A stretch of 64,000 nucleotides of DNA from Comamonas endophytica (GTDB taxonomy: Bacteria; Pseudomonadota; Gammaproteobacteria; Burkholderiales; Burkholderiaceae_C). The stretch covers positions 67,046 to 131,045 of the forward strand of contig NZ_CP106883.1 of assembly GCF_023634805.2 (NCBI RefSeq), read 5' to 3'. The position numbers and the translations under genes were made by a program. The notes under the pieces were generated by a model. It was not told where the DNA came from, did not search any database, and was given only the letters and a program-made list of their open reading frames with translations. Each line of letters opens with the position of its first letter. Positions within the stretch are counted from its first letter, which is position 1. Positions 18,823 to 27,417 of this stretch are shown here, one piece after another.

Positions 18823-19665
18823 TCAGCCACCTCTGCCCTTCCTCTGCACGCGCTTGCCTCCGACCAAGATCGCAGTGCCCTGGGGATCGTCGGCAGCCAG
18901 GTCTGCATTTGCCTCCCAGGCATCGGCCTCGCTGAGTGCGGTTTCCTCAAAGGCGCCATTGCGCTCTGCTTCCTCAGCCGTGTACTCCACCTGAACGCCC
19001 GGCAAGCCCGCGTCGGCCTGCGAACGGCTGATGACTGGATCGACCCGGATGGCGACGGGAGCGGCTTGGTCCTTGGTGTCATTCATGGAGGCATCCTTTC
19101 TTGGCTGCTGGCGAACAAAGATGGCAGTGGGGGAGGTGCGGGGATCGAGGGCGGGCACGTTGACGCCCGGCGCTGCCCCGCCTGCTATGCCGTATCGCGC
19201 GACATAGCCGTTAAGAAAGCCCCGGTTGAAATTGCCGGTGTTGTAGGCAGACAAGGCGGCCCGCAGGGCGGCCTGCTCGCTGCCGAATCTTGGCAAGGCG
19301 GACGCATAGAAAGCCGCCAATACCTGCGCCCCGGCAGCAACGTTCTTGCAGCCATCTGACAGCATTTCTTCCACGCTCATCCCCAGCGCGGGCAGATTTC
19401 GGCTGTTGACCTGCATGTAACCTAGATCCACGGAATGGCCTGCCTCGATGGCGGCGTAGGCCACGGTCACGGCATCCTGTGCCGACTGGATGGGAATGGG
19501 CGCCTTGAACCTCACGCGCGTCTTCGTGCCATCCTTGCCGGCCACGACACGGTCATTGGCGTTGACCGCTATGGGGTTGCCACGGCTTTCGACATGGATG
19601 ATTTTCTGGATGGTTGCGGGTGCGACATTGGGGGCGCATGCCGCCAGCAGTTCCAATCCAGTCAT
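18823..19665 (-). CDS. VirB1-like lytic transglycosylase
   Basis: A 280-residue peptidoglycan hydrolase that opens the wall for the mating channel. The catalytic Glu is in IIHVESRGNPIAVN near residue 26, and SVDLGYMQVNSRNLPALG and ALSAYNTGNFNRGFLNGY are typical lytic-transglycosylase segments. The C-terminal 90 residues are acidic and disordered-looking (AEEAERNGAFEETALSEADA). No clear signal peptide is seen. The start overlaps traF by four bases and the stop is two bases before traC, so it is in the tra operon. Confidence 0.9.
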   Translation of the reverse strand: MTGLELLAACAPNVAPATIQKIIHVESRGNPIAVNANDRVVAGKDGTKTRVRFKAPIPIQSAQDAVTVAYAAIEAGHSVDLGYMQVNSRNLPALGMSVEEMLSDGCKNVAAGAQVLAAFYASALPRFGSEQAALRAALSAYNTGNFNRGFLNGYVARYGIAGGAAPGVNVPALDPRTSPTAIFVRQQPRKDASMNDTKDQAAPVAIRVDPVISRSQADAGLPGVQVEYTAEEAERNGAFEETALSEADAWEANADLAADDPQGTAILVGGKRVQRKGRGG

Positions 19666-20225
19666 TGGGCACCCCCGCTTGATAGCGCAGCAGTGCTGCC
19701 TGAGACCCAGAGCGGAGTTGCAATGCCTCGCACGCGAGACAGCGGGACAGGCCCGAAGTAACGGCTGTCAAAGCTCCCGTCGCTATAGCTGGAGAAGACC
19801 CATACCTCCCCTGGCCCCACCTGGTACTCCCCCGCCGGGTAGGCGCGCATAAAAGGCAGGGCCCGGGTGTTCTGGAGCTCCCTGCCATTGACCACGGCAG
19901 GCCTGCCTGGCTGCAGCCGGACGACATCGCCCGCGATCGCCTGGATCGGCTTGAGAAGCGGTGCAACTTGCATGTCGCAGCCTCCTGCTGCCAGATAGCC
20001 GCGGTCGCGCATCCAGTCGACTACCGGGGCCGCCGGCGGACAGATCTCCACCAGCCGCCGGCGCCCCAGCCTGTCTATGCCGACCTTTTTGACCATCCAG
20101 AGGCCGGTGGGTGCCGACGCCGTAGCATTGATCCGCAACCCGGTAGCGCGGCCGCCGACGGCGAAAGCCGCCACTAGCCCGGTCAAGGATAGTGCCCAGA
20201 TGGCGAAGGATTTGCCCGTTTTCAT
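19662..20225 (-). CDS. traF: TraF conjugal transfer peptidase (S26 family)
   Basis: A 187-residue membrane protein with one N-terminal helix (FAIWALSLTGLVAAFAVGG). The signal-peptidase-like region has NATASAPTGLW, where the serine aligns with the catalytic serine of RP4 TraF, and later GDVVRLQPG around the general-base position. RP4 TraF cleaves and cyclises the TrbC pilin, and trbC is present at 28398. The segment FSSYSDGSFDSRYFGPVP is typical of the family. Four-base overlaps join it to traG and to the transglycosylase gene. Confidence 0.9.
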   Translation of the reverse strand: MKTGKSFAIWALSLTGLVAAFAVGGRATGLRINATASAPTGLWMVKKVGIDRLGRRRLVEICPPAAPVVDWMRDRGYLAAGGCDMQVAPLLKPIQAIAGDVVRLQPGRPAVVNGRELQNTRALPFMRAYPAGEYQVGPGEVWVFSSYSDGSFDSRYFGPVPLSRVRGIATPLWVSGSTAALSSGGAQ

Positions 20226-22177
20226 GAAACCACGAAGCTCTTTGGCTTGGAATCGCCCTGCGCTGGCTTGCCTGCATCATCCTTGGGAGGGCCGTCGCGT
20301 AGGGAGTCCGTGGGCACCGGCTTGACCTTGGAGCGCTTGGAGAAAGTGGGGTCCAGGAAATACAGGATCTGGCGGCCACGGATTACTGGCTGGCCAGCGA
20401 CAAAAATCAGCATTTCGCCGGGCTCTGTGATCGCCCTGCCGCTGGTGTCTTTCTTTGGTCCCGGCAGGCGCATGATCTCGTCCGGCGTCATCAACGGCCG
20501 CTGGACTTCCTGGTAGCTGCGCGAGACCTGCTCGAGCACCAGGCCAAACCGCTTGCCTGAGGTCGAAATCTGCTCCTTGACGACGGTTGTCGTGCCGGTC
20601 ATCTTCGACATCCATTCCGCTGTCTCTACCTTGTTGGGTGCAAAGGCAATGCGCACATGGCAGTTGGAAATGATGCTTTCGTAGTTGGTATAGGCCTTGT
20701 AGAGCTGCTGCACGTCCTGCGTGATGAGGTACGCCTTCATGCCATAGCCAGCGATATAGGCGAGGGCTTCCTCGAAGACCTCCAGCTTTCCCAGCGTGGG
20801 AAATTCATCCAGCATCAGCAGCAGGCGGTGCTTGTGGGCAGTCTTCGAACGTCCGTCGTCAAACTCCATCTCGTCCGCCAGGGTGAAGACGATCATCGTC
20901 AACAGCAGCCGGGTCAGCGGCACCAGGCGCTTGGAGGTTTTTGGCGTGGATATGAGGTACAGCGAGACGGGGCGCTCGTGGTCCATCAGGTCGGCAATCC
21001 TGAAGTCGCTGCGGCTGGTGTTCTCTCCGACGATGGGGTCGCGGTAGAGAGAAAGCGCGTTGTTGGCGGTGGAAATGATGCTTCCGAGTTCGCGCGCGGG
21101 CGTGTTCAGCATGCGGCTGCCCACGCTGGTGATCACCAGGGCGGCCTCTCCGTCAGCAGGCTCCTGGCTCTTGAATTTGACTTCGCGCATTTCAGCGAAC
21201 AACCCGGCCAGAGCCCTTGGATCGCCGTCTGAATCGTCCGCAAGATCGTTTTTGGTGCCTGGGGCCGCAAAGACACCGACCCCGGTGAGCATGTGTCCGA
21301 TGTCCTGTAGGCAGGGGGTACGGCCCACTTTTTCGGCCTTGTAGAGGGCGTGCAGGATCAGCCCGACCAGCAGTTCGAACGCCGCGCTGCGGAAGTGGTT
21401 GCCCTCGATGCCCTTGCCGTCCGAGTCCACCACCATCAGCGCGATGTTTTGCGTGTCGCTGACCTGGAAGCGGGTGCGGTGCCCGATCTCCGACAAAGGG
21501 TTCCAGGCGCAGCTTGAGCCTGGCTTGGCTGGGTCGAAGCGAAGCACCACGTTGTTGGCGTGGTGCTTTCTCCAGCCTGAAGTCATGGCGTAGTTCTCGC
21601 CCTTGATGTCCAGGACGAAAACGCTCTGTGGCCAGCTCAGCAAGGTAGGAATGACCAGGCCGACCCCCTTGCCGGATTGCGTGGGCGCGAGTGCCGCGAT
21701 ATGTTCCGGGCCATCGTGCCGAAGGTAATGGGTCGCCCCGGTTTTGGGGTCGTCAAACGCGCCGCAGTAGACGCCCTGTCCCGGCTTGCCATCGGGGGGC
21801 AGCAGCCCCGTTTTCCTTACCTGCTCCAACGTCGCGAACTGCGCTGTTCCGTGCACCTCCTCGTGCTTGCGCGGGCTGCGTGACTTCAGGCCAATCCACG
21901 ACACATAGAACATCAGCCCGAACAGCACGCTGCTGAAAAAAATGATGGCCGCGTAGTGGTAGGTGCTGGGGGCGTGGTCATAGAACTTGAACAGCCATCG
22001 CCACCAGTCGAAGGGGCCGTAGAGCATGCCGGCAACCGGTTTCCCGAGCGATGTGGGGTAGCCCAGGCGGCTGGCGACGAATTGCGTGCAGACGCTGCTG
22101 GCGGCCGTCACGAACAGCAGGAAAACACCGCCGCCCACCATCCTTAGCCAAACGATGGAGGAATTTTTTGCGTTCAT
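20222..22177 (-). CDS. traG: VirD4/TraG type IV coupling protein
   Basis: A 651-residue inner-membrane ATPase that links the relaxosome to the mating pore. Two N-terminal membrane helices (about 9-30 and 70-95) precede the cytoplasmic domain. Walker A is APTQSGKGVGLVIP near residue 170 and Walker B is LLLMLDEFPTLGKLE near 430. The GMKAYLITQDVQQL segment is also characteristic. It overlaps the relaxase gene and traF by four bases each. It corresponds to RP4 traG in sequence type and gene order. Confidence 0.95.
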   Translation of the reverse strand: MNAKNSSIVWLRMVGGGVFLLFVTAASSVCTQFVASRLGYPTSLGKPVAGMLYGPFDWWRWLFKFYDHAPSTYHYAAIIFFSSVLFGLMFYVSWIGLKSRSPRKHEEVHGTAQFATLEQVRKTGLLPPDGKPGQGVYCGAFDDPKTGATHYLRHDGPEHIAALAPTQSGKGVGLVIPTLLSWPQSVFVLDIKGENYAMTSGWRKHHANNVVLRFDPAKPGSSCAWNPLSEIGHRTRFQVSDTQNIALMVVDSDGKGIEGNHFRSAAFELLVGLILHALYKAEKVGRTPCLQDIGHMLTGVGVFAAPGTKNDLADDSDGDPRALAGLFAEMREVKFKSQEPADGEAALVITSVGSRMLNTPARELGSIISTANNALSLYRDPIVGENTSRSDFRIADLMDHERPVSLYLISTPKTSKRLVPLTRLLLTMIVFTLADEMEFDDGRSKTAHKHRLLLMLDEFPTLGKLEVFEEALAYIAGYGMKAYLITQDVQQLYKAYTNYESIISNCHVRIAFAPNKVETAEWMSKMTGTTTVVKEQISTSGKRFGLVLEQVSRSYQEVQRPLMTPDEIMRLPGPKKDTSGRAITEPGEMLIFVAGQPVIRGRQILYFLDPTFSKRSKVKPVPTDSLRDGPPKDDAGKPAQGDSKPKSFVVS

Positions 22178-24594
22178 AGCTCGACACCTTTATTGCGGTC
22201 AATAAAGCGCCCCCGGGCGTCCAGATGGACTGTCTGGCCCACGCGCCACCGCGCGGCCTTGGCGACAACATGCACGCTTGCAGGCTTCACCACCACCTCG
22301 TTTGCGTGCTGAAGCAAAAGCACCTCCGAGCCATCTTGCATACGCCGCTTGCCGGCGTACCGGAAGGCTCCGGCATCGCCGGGCATCCATAGCCGGTGAT
22401 AGCCTATAGACGATATTTTTTGGCCCAATGCATTGCGCTCATTGACCCAAATTGTTACGTTCAACAGGTTTCCTTCCGAGGTGTTCGGCTCCCCTGCCCT
22501 CGCGTTCTTGCGCTGTTCCCCGGGTGATTGCTTCTGGCTAGCAGGGGCTGGAGTTCCTGCTGCAGCCCTTTTGACCGATTCTTGGGATGACGCCAGCAAA
22601 TCCGCTGTAGGCGGTACGGCCACCTCCCTGCTTTTCGGCCCTTCTTTTGGTGCCTGTTCTTGGCTGGCTTGGATTGGATTCGCCGGTGGCATCTGTACCT
22701 TGAAACGCATCGAGGCCTGCCTCGACTGCTCCATTGACTCGTCCACGAAAGTGACCTGCAAGCCATGCAGGCCGGCCAGCGCAGCTACTTCGAGCCGGAA
22801 TGCAGCACTTCCCTCCACAATCAATGGCTGGCTCTCGAATTTCTGCGCGGCCAAGTCCAACGCCACCATGGCGGCCCCCGTGGTCGCGATCTGCGCATGG
22901 ACATGGGTCTTCCGGTCGATCACCACCCCACCGTCCACAGTCCGGTACGCCACGCTTCCGTCCCTGCGCACCTTGGGCATCAAGGAGTTCATCACGATGG
23001 CCTTTGCCTGGTCTGCCCTCTCGGCGGTAAGCAGGTCGCCATGCCATTTGCGTGCGACCTCGTCTCGCTCGCGCAGTACAGCCAAGGCCTCGAGGTTTCC
23101 GCTTTCGGCTTGCTCGGTCAGCCAGCGAGCCCAGCCCGGCATACTGGTGCGGGAAAAAAGCGCCCTCCTTTGCTGTTTCAGCGCCTGGCGGTTGTTGGCT
23201 CTTGTGGCTTGGAACTGCTGCCGTAAGGTGCCTTGCGTGATGCTGCGCACGGCTCCCTTGGGTGCGGCTTTCAGCAAGGTGCGCTGGGCGTGCATCCACT
23301 TCCGCAATCGGGCGTTGGCTTCCAGCCCGGTTAGCCTGATCCGCTCGAGCCCCATGCGCCGTGCCGCTGCTTGCTCCTGGCGCTCGCGCAGGTAGCTTGC
23401 ATAGAGCGCAGCGGCGGATACGCCCATTCCCCGTGGCCGGGGGGCATAGGACTTGTTGCTCTTGCGCTGCAATTTATGCGCTGCCGGCTGATAGGGTCCC
23501 AGCCGGTCCGATAGGGCTTTTAAGGACAGGTCGCGTCCGCAGCTGCTGGCCTTGGTCCAGAGTGGGAGTCCGGGATCGCCAAAGACCAGGCCCGCTCCGC
23601 GCAGATTGGCTTCTAGCCCATGCCTGGCCACAGCCATGTGTATTTCAGCCCAGCTGGTAGCGGCACGCAGCTCTGCGGCAATTTCGCGTGCCACATAACC
23701 CGTGAGCGTTTCGATGCCGCTCTTGGCCTCTATATCTATTCCTTTATGGCCAACATTTTCTCTATGGCCATTTCCCGCCCGTCGCATGCCGTCAGCGCTG
23801 CTTTCTCCTGCGGCCCCCAGACCACTACATGCATCACCCGGCAATAGCACCTTATTTCGGTTGGCAGCGTGTGCCAAACCGCAGCCGGACAGCGTTCGCA
23901 AATCGTTGAAGGTGTTGGCCTCTGGTGACTCTTCAAACGAGATATCGTAGGACTTAAGTAAGTATTTTCTGAATTTGCTATCTCTCTCGCTGCAGATCTG
24001 CTCTGGTCCGAGCTGAATGAATCCTTGTCGTTCATTTTCAATCTCCTTGGCTCCATGGAAAGTTCGTTGCAAGGCGTATTTGATCTCAAGCGCATCGCAT
24101 GCCTGCATGAGCCGTTTCTTGTCGTAGTAAGGCTCGATATTCTGCAGCCCCGTAGGATGGACCTTATTGATTGCTACATGGACATGCAAGTGATCCGTGT
24201 CCTTATGGATGGCAGATATCCTTTGGTGGTCCGCCAAGCCTATGGCTGCGCACAATTCATCTTCAATCGCATGCAAGACATCAAGGCTTGGATTTTCACC
24301 TTGCGGAAATGAAAACACCAAATGATAGGTTTTATCGGCCTTTGATTTCCTGTTTTCTGCTTGTTTCGCGCTGATCAATATCGTGGCAATGGCCGGGTCG
24401 TCCGTACCGCAGTTTGTCACTCTATAGCTAGCCACCCGTTCACCTACGGCAGTCGTCTCCTGGGTGTCCAAAATATAGTCTGCGGTCCTTAGCCACGAGG
24501 CAGGATCGATACCTCCCTTGGCGGCAATCATGTACCGCACCAGCCTGGCCGGGCTTGAGGTTCCCTTGGCCCGAGGTATTCTTTTGGCAATCAT
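22174..24594 (-). CDS. traI: MOBP relaxase TraI, RP4 type
   Basis: An 806-residue relaxase that nicks oriT and pilots the transferred strand. The N-terminus aligns with RP4 TraI (MIAKRIPRAKG), with the probable nucleophile Tyr21 in RLVRYMIAAK. The metal-binding His motif is HKDTDHLHVHVAINKVHP near residue 150. A central relaxase-associated region and a C-terminal segment with repeated basic patches follow. The first third is clearly AT-richer than the rest of the gene, which hints at recombination. It is coupled by ATGA overlaps to traJ and traG, and oriT lies immediately beyond traJ. Confidence 0.95.
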   Translation of the reverse strand: MIAKRIPRAKGTSSPARLVRYMIAAKGGIDPASWLRTADYILDTQETTAVGERVASYRVTNCGTDDPAIATILISAKQAENRKSKADKTYHLVFSFPQGENPSLDVLHAIEDELCAAIGLADHQRISAIHKDTDHLHVHVAINKVHPTGLQNIEPYYDKKRLMQACDALEIKYALQRTFHGAKEIENERQGFIQLGPEQICSERDSKFRKYLLKSYDISFEESPEANTFNDLRTLSGCGLAHAANRNKVLLPGDACSGLGAAGESSADGMRRAGNGHRENVGHKGIDIEAKSGIETLTGYVAREIAAELRAATSWAEIHMAVARHGLEANLRGAGLVFGDPGLPLWTKASSCGRDLSLKALSDRLGPYQPAAHKLQRKSNKSYAPRPRGMGVSAAALYASYLRERQEQAAARRMGLERIRLTGLEANARLRKWMHAQRTLLKAAPKGAVRSITQGTLRQQFQATRANNRQALKQQRRALFSRTSMPGWARWLTEQAESGNLEALAVLRERDEVARKWHGDLLTAERADQAKAIVMNSLMPKVRRDGSVAYRTVDGGVVIDRKTHVHAQIATTGAAMVALDLAAQKFESQPLIVEGSAAFRLEVAALAGLHGLQVTFVDESMEQSRQASMRFKVQMPPANPIQASQEQAPKEGPKSREVAVPPTADLLASSQESVKRAAAGTPAPASQKQSPGEQRKNARAGEPNTSEGNLLNVTIWVNERNALGQKISSIGYHRLWMPGDAGAFRYAGKRRMQDGSEVLLLQHANEVVVKPASVHVVAKAARWRVGQTVHLDARGRFIDRNKGVEL

Positions 24595-24959
24595 TGCTTA
24601 TGCATCCGCGACATCAAAAATGTCATTTCGGTCTGCAAGGCCCGGAAATCCATCATCATGGCCTCGACATCGATTGGCCGCGCACCCTGCCCCCGCTTTT
24701 CAGCCAGCCAAAGTTTCAATAGCCCAGCGACGCGGCCAAGATCGCCATTGACCTTTGCGATATCACTGACCGCTTGGAAATCAAGCTTTGAACGGATTGG
24801 GTTCTTTAATCCGGCAGCCAGAAGGTAGGCGGACAGGGATAAACCGGCTTGGTCGGCCAATTCCGCAACCTTTGCTTTTTCCACGTCTGTCACCCAGACT
24901 TTGATGGGCGGCACTTCACGGCGTGGCCGAGGCTGCTGATCGTCGTTTTCGTGTGACAT
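24591..24959 (-). CDS. traJ: TraJ relaxosome accessory protein
   Basis: A 122-residue DNA-binding protein. After a basic start (PRPRREVPPIKVWVT) comes a ribbon-helix-helix-like fold (KAKVAELADQAGLSLSAYLLAAGL), the arrangement found in RP4 TraJ and MobC proteins that bind beside nic and load the relaxase. The start at 24959 (MSHENDDQQ) is preferred over 24974 because the first five codons add nothing conserved. It lies next to oriT and overlaps traI by four bases. Confidence 0.87.
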   Translation of the reverse strand: MSHENDDQQPRPRREVPPIKVWVTDVEKAKVAELADQAGLSLSAYLLAAGLKNPIRSKLDFQAVSDIAKVNGDLGRVAGLLKLWLAEKRGQGARPIDVEAMMMDFRALQTEMTFLMSRMHKQ

Positions 24960-25036
24960 CTGGAATGCCCTCACTGGAACTGGTGCGCCAACCTGGCGTT
25001 TGTCTTTGGTGCTATTCGCGGCAGCGAATCCCAGCC

Positions 25037-25140
25037 TCGCAGAGCAAGATGCGTCGAGCCGAAGGCGAGTAAGCAGGGGGGCTGGAGGCAGGAGCGGCGC
25101 AGCCGCGTAGGCCTACAGCACACATCTTGCCGTCAAGCTT
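25037..25140 (+). other. oriT: oriT, RK2/RP4 type, with predicted nic site
   Basis: Between leftward traJ and rightward traK the sequence keeps the landmarks of the RK2 oriT in order: CTCGCAGAGCAAGAT, an AATAAGG-like GAGTAAGCAGG, a GTAGGCCTAC palindrome (25107-25116), then CACATCTTGCC. The core CATCTTG/C (25123-25130) matches the IncP/IncI nick consensus, placing nic after base 25129 on the plus strand. An inverted copy of the nick core (GCAAGATG) sits at 25044-25051. The match to RK2 is from remembered sequence, so the exact nick base is a prediction. Confidence 0.8.
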
Positions 25141-25367
25141 TTGCGCCGCGTGGATAATCCAGCGTAGCACGCAGGCCGCAATTAATCCTCCATAGACTAT
25201 ATTTTCCGCAAGGAATTGCGCCACTCTTCCAAAGTTGCCTTAAATTTCCTTTGTGCAGGCTTCGAGCTTTCAAAAGTTTCGCTAAATTTCCTTGATTTTC
25301 ATTAAATTGCTTTGCACGCATCGCTAGAAATCTGCTTGGTTTGAGCGCACGCGCTAAGGAGAACAGC

Positions 25368-25724
25368 ATGCAAGATCAGCCTACTCAGGCCCAGCGCGGC
25401 CAAGGGCGCGTGGCCTTCCTGGCATTGCTTGAGAAATTCCGGACGCTGCTTCTAGAGGGCCATTCACTGCTCACCATCCACAAGGATCACCAGCAGCAAC
25501 TCGGCATCTCCTATCCGCAATTCACCAAATATATCAACCGATATCTGAGTGCGGAAGTAAAGGATAGGCACCAAAAGGAAATTTCCGTCGGCTTGGGTAG
25601 ACATCTGCTGAATGCTTCCCGAATGAAAAACCACAGTCTAAAGACACAGAAAAAACCTGCAGGCAATCCCAATGGATTTACCTACAACCCCAACAGCGGA
25701 AACTCACGCGGCGATCTCATTTGA
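25368..25724 (+). CDS. traK: TraK-like oriT-binding protein
   Basis: A 118-residue basic protein of the TraK type. The conserved part is VAFLALLEKFRTLLLEGHSL followed by GISYPQFTKYINRYLS, an HTH-like region seen in plasmid TraK proteins that bend oriT. The C-terminal tail is Asn/Gly-rich and probably flexible. AAGGAGAACAGC precedes the ATG at 25368; an in-frame ATG at 25341 is less well placed. It begins the rightward traKLM operon, as in RP4. Confidence 0.85.
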   Translation: MQDQPTQAQRGQGRVAFLALLEKFRTLLLEGHSLLTIHKDHQQQLGISYPQFTKYINRYLSAEVKDRHQKEISVGLGRHLLNASRMKNHSLKTQKKPAGNPNGFTYNPNSGNSRGDLI

Positions 25725-25740
25725 ATCAAGAGGATTTAAA

Positions 25741-26460
25741 ATGAAACAGGTTCATTTTACCCTGCAAGGCAAAGGCGGCGTTGGCAAATCCTTCATATCG
25801 GCCTTGCTGATTCAATACCTTCGCTCCAAAGGCAATGAGGTACAGGCGGTTGATACCGACCCTGTGAATGCCACGCTGTCCGGCTACAAGGCATTCAATA
25901 CGCAGCGCCTTGAGCTCATAAAGAACGGCACACTGAATGAAAGAAATTTCGACAACCTGATTGAACAGATTGTGGCGGAAGACAGCGACTTTGTTGTTGA
26001 CAATGGCGCGGCATCATTCCTTCCGCTGACCTACTACCTTGCAGAGAATGACGCAATAAATATCATCCAGGAAAATGGCAAGCAGGTCGTAATTCACACG
26101 GTCATTACCGGCGGACAAGCCATGCGCGACACTTTGGCCGGGCTGGCCTCGTTGGCTGAGCAAATGCCCGGAGATGCGCAAATAGTAGTATGGCTCAATG
26201 AATATTTCGGCGACATTGAAGCTGCGGGCACGCAATTCGAGCACATGCAGGTCTACAAGAATAACAAGGATCGCATTGCTGGAATTGTTCGGATTGCACG
26301 ACAAACCAGCACAACCTATGGCGAGGACATCAAACTGATGCTCGACAGCAAGCTTACTTTTGAAGAAGTAAAGCAAGCGCCAGAGTTCAAGTTGATGGCC
26401 AAGTCGCGTTTGGAAAAAACAAAATCTGCAATCTTTGACCAGCTTGCGCTTGTTGTCTGA
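25741..26460 (+). CDS. traL: TraL ParA-like ATPase of the transfer region
   Basis: A 239-residue ATPase with a deviant Walker A motif (LQGKGGVGKSFISALL) near residue 10 and VQAVDTDPVNATLSGY after it, as in RP4 TraL. The later segment DSDFVVDNGAASFLPL corresponds to the Walker B region. The exact role of TraL in conjugation is not well defined. The ATG at 25741 is favoured over 25672, because the extra N-terminus would lie inside traK. It is followed after 11 bases by traM. Confidence 0.88.
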   Translation: MKQVHFTLQGKGGVGKSFISALLIQYLRSKGNEVQAVDTDPVNATLSGYKAFNTQRLELIKNGTLNERNFDNLIEQIVAEDSDFVVDNGAASFLPLTYYLAENDAINIIQENGKQVVIHTVITGGQAMRDTLAGLASLAEQMPGDAQIVVWLNEYFGDIEAAGTQFEHMQVYKNNKDRIAGIVRIARQTSTTYGEDIKLMLDSKLTFEEVKQAPEFKLMAKSRLEKTKSAIFDQLALVV

Positions 26461-26471
26461 GGGAGGCAACG

Positions 26472-26924
26472 ATGATCGACTTCGATGAAATCAGGAAAGA
26501 GCTCGCGATTCGCCACAATGTTTTGCTTGGCAAGGACGACCCTATACTTGTCACCGTCACACTCAATGAATTGGTTCTCAAGCAATATCTCGATTTAGTT
26601 GAAAGCCAGTATGCGGAGACCAGCAAGGAGCTTACTGTCATCCTGCAGCAGCACGTTGAGCAATCTAAGCAAACCGCTGGGAAAATAATCACCGAGGCGT
26701 CCAATTATGTCAGTGAGCAAGTACATAAATCTATGGAATCCACTTTGCAGCAGGTCACAACCGAATTAAAGAAGGATATTCAGTCTGCGATGAACCTTCA
26801 AAGAAGGTCACTGGCCTCTGCTGTCGAGGCCCAATCTTTCAGGAAAGCAGCGTATATTTCAGCTATTACGGCAGGAGTATCTGCCTTGATTGCTGTGGGG
26901 GCAGTTATCTTCGCTGCGCTTTGA
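26472..26924 (+). CDS. traM: TraM-like transfer protein
   Basis: A 150-residue protein with an N-terminal globular part (LGKDDPILVTVTLNELVLKQ), a long alpha-helical middle with coiled-coil character (about residues 45-115), and a C-terminal membrane helix (AAYISAITAGVSALIAVGAV). This is the outline of RP4 TraM, and it occupies the same place after traL. GAGGGAGGC lies upstream of the ATG. Its molecular function is not established in the family. Confidence 0.82.
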   Translation: MIDFDEIRKELAIRHNVLLGKDDPILVTVTLNELVLKQYLDLVESQYAETSKELTVILQQHVEQSKQTAGKIITEASNYVSEQVHKSMESTLQQVTTELKKDIQSAMNLQRRSLASAVEAQSFRKAAYISAITAGVSALIAVGAVIFAAL

Positions 26925-26984
26925 TAAGATGCTGATTGCCCCGTCTACGTAGGGGGTCCTCTCACTACGGAAACAGGAGGTGCC

Positions 26985-27239
26985 ATGCGAACGGATTCGC
27001 AAGACGCCGATGACGCACACAGCAAAGCGATCTCCCCAGAGCGATTGATCTTCGCTCGCAACTTCCGTAAAGCACGGACAAAAGCCAAGTTGACCCAGCG
27101 GGGCGTCACCAAGCGAACCGGATTCGCCCAGTCATGGATCAGCGCAGTTGAAACAGGACGTAGCAATATCAATCTCGACAACATGGCAGTTTTAGCCAAA
27201 TGCGTTGACGTTCCGCTCTGGCAACTCCTTGTGCCATAG
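26985..27239 (+). CDS. Small XRE-family regulator, TrbA-like by position
   Basis: An 84-residue Cro/C1-type repressor. The helix-turn-helix spans FARNFRKARTKAKLTQRGVT and SWISAVETGRSNINLDNMAV. A strong AGGAGGTG ribosome site precedes the ATG. It sits between traM and trbB, the place where IncP plasmids carry the transfer repressor trbA, so a role in controlling the tra and trb promoters is likely but inferred. A strong terminator follows 38 bases after the stop. Confidence 0.82.
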   Translation: MRTDSQDADDAHSKAISPERLIFARNFRKARTKAKLTQRGVTKRTGFAQSWISAVETGRSNINLDNMAVLAKCVDVPLWQLLVP

Positions 27240-27276
27240 GAAAAAAATTGGCTTAAACCTCCATCCATAATGGATA

Positions 27277-27307
27277 AAACCATGCTTCTGGGCATGGTTT
27301 TTTTTTG
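27277..27307 (+). terminator. Rho-independent terminator after traKLM and the regulator
   Basis: A perfect nine-base stem (AAACCATGC, loop TTCTGG, GCATGGTTT) is followed by a run of T. It separates the traK-L-M-regulator unit from the trb operon. Confidence 0.88.
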
Positions 27308-27417
27308 TTTCATGTGTATGTTGCGCCATTTTTCCAATTGATAGTCTACTGACTATCACGCCGCACAGGCATTGGTGACCGAACGCGCCAGGAAAGCACC
27401 CAAGGACGGGGGGCAAT

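Noticed and set aside
25012..25369. Two small minus-strand frames across the oriT region
   Set aside because: They overlap the conserved oriT landmarks, and their sequence is not protein-like.
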